A DNA stretch of 64,000 bases from Macrosoma leucophasiata (lineage: Eukaryota > Arthropoda > Insecta > Lepidoptera > Hedylidae). The stretch is taken from contig JAWQUS010000023.1 of NCBI GenBank assembly GCA_036365455.1, positions 1,674,001-1,738,000 on the forward strand. The letters run 5' to 3'. Within the stretch, counting starts at the first letter, position 1, and every line of letters starts with the position of its first letter. The position numbers and the translations under genes are program-made. Under the pieces are notes generated by a model. The model made no database searches. It was given only the letters and a program-made list of their open reading frames with translations, and was not told where the DNA came from. Shown here in pieces: positions 51,301 to 63,300 of the stretch.

Positions 51301-54300
51301 GATCGATAGGCAGTCGAGCCGTGTTCATTATTAATTTTGTATAAACATCATCATAATGTTGTACACAGATATCAAACCCGAATCTAATAGAGCGAGCGTT
51401 CGCGGCGTACAGCGCGGTGACGGACACAGCGATATACCAGAGCCGCGTCGAGCACGTCATGGCCTTTCTGCCCATACTGGCCAGAGTCTCCACACAGCTG
51501 CTCACTTATGGGTATGCCCATTGTACGAGCTATGCCTCGTCCAACTATTTACCTTTGCACCTCATTATATTATAATTTAACATAAGTCATCGCAATCAAT
51601 TTGCACCGATCGCCTATAATTCATACAACCAAATCGACAGTTCGCTTTTCACCGTCGCGTCGCGTACTCATTTTCATTCACTTCACTTAATTTAGCATTT
51701 AATTTCACTTTATTATTAATTTTATAATAAACATTTTTCACTTTCACTAGCATTTCACTCAAATCAACCCTCCTGGACAAAAGGCTCTCCCAAAGATTGC
51801 CACAACAAACGGTCCTGGGTCGCCTTTATCGACTGCCCGAAATTTTCACCAGTGTCCTAAATCTGCTAACATCGTAACTGTCATTGGGTTGCGATTGAAT
51901 CGCTCCGCGGTTTTGCTTTAATCAATGCACGCAATGCCTATGTTAGAGCAAAGTTTTACTGGTGGTAGAGCTCCAGTGACGGAGCTCGCGGGCGTAGGCA
52001 CCACCGCATCACCTTATTTATTTGCCGCTAAATGATAGTGTTGAGCACTATCGTGTTCCGGTCAGGTGGTAATGTACGGCCCTGTAATTTCCGGCACAGA
52101 GGCACCTTAGGCCTCAGGTAACGCATCTGCATTTTGGCCTTGGTCTTTGTGTGAGTGTCTATAGGCTGCAGTCATCACTTAACATCAATGTGAACTGCAT
52201 GGATGTTTGTTACATCCATTACATAAAAAAAGACAGTGGAGCGACGCTATCGCGATCCAATAACAAGTACGACTAACGACTAATTAAGCCCCAGGTCGTT
52301 GGTGCACCTCGTGAGGGCTTGCCTACACTTCATCTTCCGGTAAGCGGTCGCCATGCGACAACTCTTCTGCCCCAACGGACGTCAGTTCTTCTAGCGATGT
52401 GCTTTGCCCACTGCTATTTGAGTTTTGCTATTCAATGGGCTATGTCGGCTACTTTGGTTCTCATGCGATGATCGCCTCACTTCTGATTTGAACACTCCTT
52501 TGTGCTTTACCACTGGCTGGACTGATTATCCTGAGGTCGCAGGGCGAACTAAAGCAGTCTAGTAATGGAAGAATTTAAATATCCCTTAGACGTGACCCGC
52601 GCGGGTGCTACAGCCTGATCGAGCGCTGCTTCGCTTTGGACGCGCCCCAACTGAGGAACGTGTCCGGCCTCACGCTCGCCCTGCTCTCCGAGAACCTGCT
52701 GCACACGTCTGCGCTGTACTTGCATGAGCTGTTCAATTTGTGTGAGTTTTTTATCATTATTTTTCACGCTTAATGTAAAAATATGTATTAAACGATTTGC
52801 GATTAAACGATTTATCAAAAAATATATAGGCGCCGTTCATAAAATACGTCACGCAGTATCACACTATCTGTGATCCCAAAGATATTACGTCACTAAAACT
52901 AAGACCATGATAAATTTCAATAATAATGCACATATATTGAGAAGAACATTATGTATGTCGTTTTTATTATAACTTTTTAATAAATCAATAATTAGGTTTT
53001 ATAAAGAATACTTAAATAAACTGCTAACGTCACGTTGACCCCCCCCCCTGTCCCGCCTGTCACATTTTGTCACGATCAGTGAGATTCATCCCCCCCTTGT
53101 ATGCTAAGGTTTTTTATGAACAGGCCCATATCGAAAGCAATCCGAAATGGTACCTGCAATAACTGTAATAAGCTCTTTTCCTATTTAGAGAAAAATCCCT
53201 AATGCCATGGAACCACGGGTAATTAAAATGGACCCGGTGATGGGTCAATCCAACGGGACCACGGGTAAACGGGACCACAGGTCAACGGGACCACGGGTCA
53301 ACCCAACGGGACAAAGGGACCACGGGTAAACGGGACCACGGGTCAACACAACGGGACAACGGGACCACGGGTCAACCCAACGGGACAACGGGACCACGGG
53401 TAAACGGGACCACGGGTCAACGGGACCACGGGTCAACCCAACGGGTCAACGGGACCACGGGTCAACCCAACGGGACAACAGGACCACGGGTCAACCCAAC
53501 GGGACAACGGGACCACGGGTCAACCCAACGGGACAACGGGACCACGGGTAAACAGGACCACGGGTCAACGGGACCACGGGCCAACCCAACGGGTCAACGG
53601 GACCACGGGTCAACCCAACGGGTCAACGGGACCACGGGTCAACCCAACGGGTCAACGGGACCACGGGTCAACCCAACGGGTCAACGGGACCACGGGTCAA
53701 CCCAACGGGACCACGGGTAAACGCTGGGTATACTCAGTAAGAAATATAAAAGGTCCACCCCGACACTTTTCATTCACGTCATTAGTTTGATTACAATCCA
53801 TCTGCAATTAATTGACCCTTATTTATTTACCTTAATTAAATGACCTTATTATTATTATTATTTATTATTACAATCTTTTAAAATCTATGTCCTTACAGAA
53901 ATACTGGCATGGGGCCATTCAAGTATTACGTGAGCACTATGGAGGGGGGGCGGGGGGGTCTTTGCTCTGCTTATTTTGGATGACATGGGGGGTAGGGGAT
54001 CTAGATGATGATAACGTCATCGGTAGTTATTTACTTTTTTACAAGAATGGCAACCCTCACATTGTCTTTGCTTGAAAACGAAACGCTTTTTCGGGCATTC
54101 CCGAAAATAATGCATACGTTTAGGCACTCGCTTTAGAGTAGAGGAACTACCGCGCGCTATTCACTTGTCATAATATAAAAAAAAACAATACATGAATTGA
54201 AAAATGTTTACGTAAGCATGGGGGGAGGGGGTAAGAGCTTTGCTTACTTTTGCTGACAAGGGAGATGGGGGGGGGGTAAAGAATTGTAATAAATCTGCTT

Positions 54301-57300
54301 ACGTAATACTTGAACGGCCCCCATGTAGTTATTCTTTAGTCATTAAATTTTTCTTTTCAGGCTTAAATATAATCAGCAAATACGAGTACGCCGCAATCTG
54401 TCTCAACTCATTCGTCGGCCTCTCACTCCAGTGGCTCCAACTGCCTTCCTACCTCACCACCGACGCACTCAAAGTCGCCGCGAACATTCTAGAAGTATAC
54501 AGAAACAATAAAGAGAACTGCGGTCTACACATCGCCAATTTAAAATCTAATCAGACTTTCCAAGCTCTAATCCACACAGAAGGTCATTTATTCACGATAT
54601 TCAAACTACTAGAGACGTACGAACGATTAAGGGATAATCCTGACAAATTGAAGAGCTGGTTTGACTCCGTTTCAAAAACAAACGACAGCTTGAAATTGCA
54701 ACTACTCCCTTTCTTCGTTGGGTTAGCTTTGAATAAAGATGGTGATGAAGAATTGACAGTAGAAGCTTTGAAATTGTTGGTGCAATTGGTTGGCTTGAAG
54801 AAAGGTGTGTCTGTGAGTGTGTTGCCAATATTGGCGTACATGATAGCCAATGATAACCGTCCTGTAGTCAAGTTGCAGTGTTTGCGAGGATTGCCTCTAA
54901 TGGCTGCGACTAAGGTGAGCTTTAAAACTACCCAACTTTAATTCTTTATGCTTGCAGATAAAGATTATGTATTTCTTTTTTATGTAATGGAAGTGGTAAA
55001 CAAGCATGCAGTTCACATTGATGTTAAGTGATGACTGCAGCCTATAGACACCCACACAAAGACCAAGGTCAAAATACAGATGCGTACCACTCCTGAGGCC
55101 TAAGGTGTTATGCCTCTGTGCCGGAAGTTACAGGGTTGTACATTACCACCTGACCGGAACACGATAGTACTGAATACTACCATTTCTAACCCGCGTTGGA
55201 GCAGCGTGGTGGAGTAAGCTCCAGGCCTCCCCCCAAAAAAGGGAGAGACTCGTGCCTAACACTGGGACGTATAATGGGTTGCCATTATTATTACTCTATT
55301 TCCTATAATGTCTTTGGGTTATAAAATCGGCTCCTGTGCGAATTCGATTCATTCCTCCCTTTTCTTCAATTCCAATTCTTGTAATTTTTTTTAACAACTT
55401 TATAAAGATTTTAATATGCCATTCTCTAGGAGAACTTGCCGTCGATAGTGTCGATGCTGAGCAAACTCAAAGCGAAGAAAGGCGTGCCGACGTCGCTGCT
55501 GATCATGCTCTACACGAGCTTGGCTGAGACACAGGTATGTACACTTGTACACTCCTCCGAGAAATATTGCACATCGACCTTATGAAAGAGACTTCTGATA
55601 TTTTAGGTTCTGTTGATCGTTATCTCTTTCGCTACGTGACGTTTGCCAACCATTTTGACAAAGTCTTAACAAATGCCGCAGTGCTTACGTGTTTTGTGTA
55701 CAACAGAGATAACGCTCTACGAAGTCGAAACTAGCTGATTGTCTCTTTCCAAATCTCGATGTGCACTGTTTTGACCAAAACTCGAATGAGGGTAGGTAGT
55801 ATTTTTTTTTTATTATTTAAGACATGTAAAAGTAGGAAGTACATTATAAGGAACAGAGAATACCCACCAACTCTCTTGCTATCTTCGAATACAGTGCTTA
55901 GGGGGTTTCTGAGCCCACGCCCACAAATGTACATTCGACGAATTCGCAGAGGTTCGATCACCTAACTTTAAAGCCGGTGTCAAAAAGACAGCGAACCGAA
56001 AGTGTGGCGAAGTGTTTTTATTTTGTAATGTATGGTATCTTTTGAACCTAGTCAGATAGAAAAGCGGAAGCGAACCGAATGCGTGCCGATACCGAGGCGA
56101 ACCGAAAGCGTGCGACGCCAAGACAAACCAAAGGCGTGCACGCGAAGCGAGACGTGAGCGAAATAGTTGTATTAGCTGACTTTCTATGCACGATGTCAAA
56201 CTAATGCGAAGCGAAAGCGAAGGGTAAAAAAATGTAGTGGTAGTAGTAAAATGGGCGAAAATGAAAAATCAAAACACCAAAAAATATTATTGATTTGATT
56301 GAGATAACATTACAAACTTAGAAAATAAAAGAAATCCCACCAAAACAAATCACGTAAAATGTCGTAAAGACGAGGCCATCCGGCTCGAAGGACCAAAATA
56401 TGGTGCAAAAAGGGGGGTCTTCAGGTTTCTCTTCAATAACTCGTTTTATTTAAAATAGATTATGCGTTTATTACTTGATTATTAATGTAATACAAAATGA
56501 ACAACAAAGATCCGGTAATTATATTCGATAGTTAGATTCGGTAGTAGTCGCGCTCGCCCATTGAAGGTCCTTATATACCTAGGCTAACGGTACTCCTTTA
56601 CTATTGTCGTCGCTAGGTGGCGCAGCAGCTCCTCCAACTGACACGCCCCCAGCCGTCATGACACCAGCCGTTAGGTGTCATGTACCGTGCGTAGACACAT
56701 TGTCAAAAAGTTCTCAGATATAATGTAGAGCCAAATTTCTAATTCTCTATGCCTGACTTCACAGCCTCTGTACCTTAGTAAAAGTGACTGCCTCGTTGGC
56801 CCAGTGGTCGCAATCGCGATGGTGAAGGTCCTGGGTTCGATCACCAGGTCGGGAAAATCTGTTATTGGGTTTTTCCTGTGAGGCAATTCGTAGTAGTAGC
56901 CCGGAGTCTGGTCGTGCCTCGGAGAACCCGTAAAGCCGTCGGTCCTGCACCTGCTCTCTCTCCGGTCGTGTCGAATTGCCGTCCCATCGGGCTATGAGAG
57001 TGCACCTGTGTTCGTGCATACACTTGTGCACTATAATATCCCCGCAGTTGGCTAGTCTCCGTTGAGATTGGCAGCCGTGACCGAAATTCGCTCTGGAGGG
57101 CATTAATTAAACCTCAAAATATGTGACCTTTTAGTTAGCACAAGAATAATTGTTGTAACATTGAAATTTAATGAGTTTGGTTATCTCCAGATCCGATGTT
57201 TCCCGTACCTACAAGAATTACTAGTAGACACCACTCTCAGCCGCCCTGACGACCTCAAATGGGAGGTGGATCTCGCCAAGGCCGTCGCTGTCAACAGAGT

Positions 57301-60300
57301 CTGCGAGTTGAGGTACACTCACAAATTACAATGCTATGTATGATTGTAACGTAAAGAAAAAACTGAAAAAATACAAAAACATGTATACAAAACATTGCTA
57401 AGGTACCGATGCACTAAAATATTTTCGCCCCGATGTCACTCTATAATAATATTATGCCATTTTCTAGCAGGAACCGTTCATAAAATATGTTACGCTAAAA
57501 TAAGCCTTTTCTGACCCCCTCCCCTCCTATTGTCACGCTGCGTCACACTATCTGTGACCTCCCTAAAAATATTACGTCACAAAAACTAAGATCCCTCCCT
57601 GAATGACATTTTTAAAACTCAGGAATTCTCTAACGAAATATTATTTCAAAATATTTTAATTAACTGCGAACGTCACGTTGCCGTGCCCCCCCCCCCACAT
57701 TGTGTCACGTGTCACATTTTGTCACGCTCAGCGAGATTCTTGTATGCGAACGTATTTTATAGTCGGCGCCCTTACGTTAAATCTTATAAATTTATGTGTG
57801 TCTCTTTTTATTTTATCTCATTTTCGCCCATGTTAAGTCTAATGTATTTATGTGTTTGTCTCTTTTTACTGTCGCTTTGTCGTTTCATCGACTTTCAAAT
57901 CACGACGATGCTAAAAGTATGTGCGGTTTTTTGACCATACACAATCGGTGCTGACTCTTCGCCTTCGAATTATTAAGTGGACTGTATGAGTTGCCTCGGT
58001 AGTGCCTCGCGGGCGTAGGCACCACCGCATTACCTAATATACTTGCCCCTAAATGGTAGTGTTCAGCACTATCGTGTTCCGGTTAGGTGGTAATGTACGG
58101 ACCTGTAATTTCCGGCACAGATGCATAACACTTAGGCCTCAGTGGTAACGCATCTGCATTTTGACCTCCGTCTTTGTGTGGGTGTCTATAGGCTGCAGTC
58201 ATCGCAGCGATCGTGAACTGCATGCTTGATTGCCACTTCCGTAACATAAAAAAAAAGAATTATGTAAAAAACGTATAATGTGATTTCATAGAATTATGAA
58301 GGAATATATAAGATAGTCGCCTAACACTGAAAAGGGCTCGTAAAAGCAAATTTCACCAACCTTGGCAGATAGACCTTCCCTTGCGATGTCTCAGGTAACT
58401 CGTCGCTGGTTTTGAGGCTTGGTTTCCTTTTCTTGAGTGTTCCAAAACGTTTGGAGGAGGCCGACAGAAACAGCGGTGTTTCTGTCGAGCGTGTTTCTTT
58501 AGCGAGAGGCGAACGTTGAATGGTCGTTGTGCGATTTTCGGCCTAAAGCTGACGTCGGTAGGTATCGCCGCCGCTGGGCGAGTCGCGACAGTGGGCGTGA
58601 AGTACCCACCAAGATTGGCGATGATTTTCGTTCACGTTACCCACACAACGAGAGGCAAAAATCCAACTAGCTACGTACAATATACTCGTATTACGTATCT
58701 TACTTACTTATAGCCTTTTATTCAGATCTTTAACATACATACATTTACAATCTCATAGAACCAAATTAATCTTAAAACTTATGCTATAAACTGTTGTTTG
58801 GTAATTATTTGCAGATCTGTTTGCCAATCGGTAAAGGCCACCTCCAACCTTTTCCATTCTTTCCTTGTTTGGGCTACTCTGTTCCACATCACACCTGCCA
58901 CCTCCCTGATATCATCGTCCCATCGTTTCTGCGGCCTTCCTCTCTTCTTCTTCCCTTCCCTTGGATACCATACTGTTACTTTCTTACTCCAGTTATAAGC
59001 CTTTATATTTTCAGTGTGACATCTGTGGTTTTAGTTTTACTTCTAATTACACAGTTTTTTACTCTCTGATCTCTTGATGTTCATATTAAGTATCTAAACA
59101 AATGTACGTTCGATTTGCAGAGCATCAACTCACGGTCTGGAGGTGGTGTCGGTGATCTCGTCCATCCTGAACCGCTGCACGGACAAGGGCGGAGCCTCCG
59201 CCACGGGGCTGGTGCTCCGCGGGCTGGCGGGCCTGTGGCGCGCGCGGGCCGTGGCGCCGCCCGGCACGTGGCAGGCCCTCGCCCCCCGCCTGGCGAAGGA
59301 CCATCGCCTGCCTGTGCAGATTGCGTGAGTATATCAAACTTTACCGATGATTGTTCATGTTTACAAATTTACACTTCACTGATTGTCAAGATAAAAATAT
59401 CAAAAAACTATACTTGCCCAAAAGAATTTTTTTAAAAATTATTTTTATATCGTCTATTACGAAACTCACCTTGACTTTAACAAAATACATAAACAATTTC
59501 ACGCACACATTTAAACTTCTAGGCGACAGGCATAGACCCAATTGAGCTTGATCTTTGACAGGGGAAAACCTGCTTATGGCTTCTCCTCCCGGTCCGTCGC
59601 GGCCGGTGGCTCATGTTGCTCTATGACCGAAAGATGTTCACGGCTGGACCTAGGCCTCCCCATGAGGGGATATCGCCACGTTTGGCATTCGGTTTGGTGG
59701 ACAGCGGCAGTAGTTTTATTGCAAGACGCTGTATTTGTTGCTATATGCTAATGTGCCCGGAGATGTCAACAGGCTCGCCACCTCGCCGGGATTACAGGCG
59801 TGAAGTTACGTTTTTTTTTGTTGCTATAATTAAAACGCGAAGGGACGCGTAAAAAACGTTCTTTTTTCTTCACAGCCTATGTGAGCTTCTATCGAACGTG
59901 CCCTCCCTCCGCGTGTCGACCCCCGAATACGACAAGCTAGTGACAGAAGCCAGTCGCCGCCTGTGGCAGGTGGTGGCGGAAGGTAACCAGCCCGCCCTGG
60001 TGGCCGCCGCCTGCGCCGCCCTCAGCGAGTACAGGATCGACGACTACAAGCTCAAGGATATACCCGAGGTGAGAGTTCGTGGAAGAAAACTTAACACTGG
60101 AACAGAGAATATGTAATGTAATAATACTGCGATTCCGCCCCGCGCGCGCCCTAGCCGGTGGTCGATATACTCATTACTCCGTGTTAAATATTCGTTTAAA
60201 ATTAGAAATGTCGATTAATGTGGATAATGTCGCATTAAGTGATGTTTACAAAATTGTGTGTGAACTGAAAAATAAAGTGTTATCGCTGGAAATGACTATA

Positions 60301-63300
60301 TTCAATCAAAATAGTCTTATAGAAAAGTTGTTGCTACCGTCAAATGCCAATTATGGTGAACAGTTGGAAGTAAACGATGCTTCATCATCGGGTGAGTCAC
60401 AGCTGCAACGGCCAATTCGAGAAGCGCGCCTTCGTGCGAAATCGGCACTCGCCGTGAAGACTCGCAAAGGCAAGCGAGGAGGCGGCACGTCGCCGACCCC
60501 TCCGACTGCCCGTACGGCGCCCGAGCGTGCGATGCCCACCACCGACGGACCCGAACTAGCCCGAGCGTGCGATGCCCACCACCGACGGACCTGAACTAGC
60601 CCGAGCGTGCGATCCCCCCACCGACGGACCCGAACTAGCCCGAGCGTGCGATGCCCACCACCGACGGACCCGAACTAGCCCGAGCGTGCGATGCCCACCA
60701 CCGACGGACCTGAACTAGCCCGAGCGTGCGATCCCCCCACCGACGGACCCGAACTAGCCCGAGCGTGCGATGCCCACCACCGACGGACCCGAACTAGCCC
60801 GAGCGTGCGATGCCCACCACCGACGGACCTGAACTAGCCCGAGCGTGCGACCCCCCCACCGACGGACCCGAACTAGCCCGAGCGTGCGATGCCCACCACC
60901 GACGGACCCGAACAAGCCCGAGCGTGCGATGCCCACCACCGACGGACCTGAACTAGCCCAAGCGTGCGATCCCCCCACCGACGGACCCGAACTAGCCCGA
61001 GCGTGCGATGCCCACCACCGACGGACACGAACTAGCCGGAGCGTACGATGCCCACCACCGACGGACCCGAACTAGCCCGAGCGTCTACGAATCGCACTGC
61101 ACCTCCGCCGCCGCCGCCGACGTCAACGCAGATCGAGGTGGTGCCTAATGATGTGCAATATTGTGACACTGGTAAAGCGGAAACCGGTTGGTCTAAGGTA
61201 ACGAACAATACACGTCGCCGCTCTGCGCTGGCATGTGCTACGCGCGGTACGGCCACCTCAGGATTATTTGAATACTCTTTAGCAGCCGCTGAGAGGAAGT
61301 CGTACTTGCATTTGTATTATGTTAAAATAGGAACCTCGACTGGAAAAATGGTTGCGTATTTACGTAGCATATGCCCCGAGGACGAATGCGCTGCCGAGGC
61401 CCTAAAGGCTCGTGGCGATTACGCGTCTTTTAAGCTGACAGTGCCTACAAAAAATAAAGATAAATATCTGCGTACCGATAAATGGGCTGACGGTTTTTTT
61501 TTCGCAAACCAAAGACGGAAGACCAGAGAGCGTAGACACAAATGTTACACGGTGTTCTACCAGAATGTTAGAGGCCTACGCTCCAAACTCGACGAATGTA
61601 AAAAATCTATTCTAGCTGAATCTGCTGATATCTTCGCTTTCACCGAAACTTTCCTAGTGAGCTCAGTGAGCAACGCGGAAGTGTTTCCGGCCGGATGACG
61701 CAGGCTGGGGAGGAGTATTACTCGCGGCCCGAGACACGTATTCGGTTAAACAGATAGTCGACATCGACGGCTATAATACAGATATTGAAATTTTAATTAC
61801 TATCGTAAATTTAAAATTTAACAATATGGTTTTTTGTGTTGTATATATTCCTTCAAATTCTAGTGAAGACAAATATATTAATACCTTTGTAGTAATAGAA
61901 AATATGGTTGTGAAATTTTCAAAATAAGATATTATTATAATCGGTGATTTTAATCTTAATTCGTGTAGTCAGAATGTGCGTATGGAATATGACTGTATGT
62001 TGAATTACTGTAAGCTAAAACAACATAACACAGTATTTAACGTTTATGGTTCGATGTTAGATCTGGTGCTGAGTAACTTGAGCGATGAGCAGGTAACGGT
62101 TAGTGGTGATGCCGATCCCGTAGTTAGAGCCGATAACTACCACCCTCCGCTGGCTGTGACGGTCAGGAGCATGCGCCCGGTCGCAATGTCGTGGAACGGT
62201 TCCCGGTGCGCGTCTCCCCGTCCTGACTGTGACCTAGGGCCGCGACAGTGGAATTTCCATAAAGCTAATTTTGAAATGTTATATGCCGACCTTGCCGCTA
62301 TACAATGGGACGAGTTGTATACATCGACGGATGTCGACACAGCCGTCAGTATATTATATAAATTAATTATTAATTGTTTTGATATGTGGGTTCCTATCAA
62401 ACGCTCGAGAGAGCTGAATTCCAAATATCAATATCCCACTCGGTACACATCTGACATAATAAAAAACATTAAAAGTAAATAATTTCATTTAATTAAATAT
62501 AGAGAACGTCATTTAGAATTCAATAAAGAAATGTTCAGATATTATAGAACACTGGTGAAAGAGCAAATAAGTACGTCTTATAATAATTATATACGGAACA
62601 CGGAACGTGAATTAAAGAAGAACCGTCGCTCATTATGAAAATTTATCAGTGATCAGCAGTGTAGTAGGCAGTCTACGGTCGAATTCGTGTATCAGGGTGA
62701 CAAAGTGACGGGACTAGATGCGGCCAATACTTTTGCCCATTATTTTAAGTCAGTGTTTCTGCCCAACGCGGCCACGTTGTCTGCGGCCGAGGCGGCGCGT
62801 GAGACTGCGGACGTGCCGCGCTGCGAGTGCTGCGACTCGTCGCGCGTCAGTGGACAGTATCGACTCACGTGATGTCTTATGTGCTATACGTAAACTTAAA
62901 ACTCACTCATCTGCAGGTCCCGATTCCATACCACCGTTTCTGGTAAAGGATTGTGCGAATATTATTGTCGAACCATTATTGTTTATTTTTAATTTAGCCT
63001 TAAGATCTGAAACGTATCCCTTATATTGGAAGATCTCCGATTCCCAAGGATGGCTCTAGGTCGGTTATCGAGAACTATAGGCCTATAGCCGTATTATCAG
63101 TATTTGGTAAAGTATTCGAAATGATTTTGAATCGTCACATTACCAACCAAGTGAAGAACCAAATATGTAATGCACAGCACGGTTTCAGAGCGGGAAGGTC
63201 ATCAGCAACTAATCAAATTAACTTTATCGATTATGCTTTGACACAAATGGACCATAAAAAGCAGGTAGATGCTGCCTATTTTGATTTTAAAAAAGCGTTC

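Noticed and set aside
53215..53725. CRISPR-like or coding repeat (open frame on the minus strand)
   Set aside because: A tandem repeat in an intron; the open frame is a consequence of the repeat lacking stops.
60521..61086. CRISPR-like array
   Set aside because: Units are contiguous with no unique spacers and lie in a eukaryotic LINE; it is a minisatellite.
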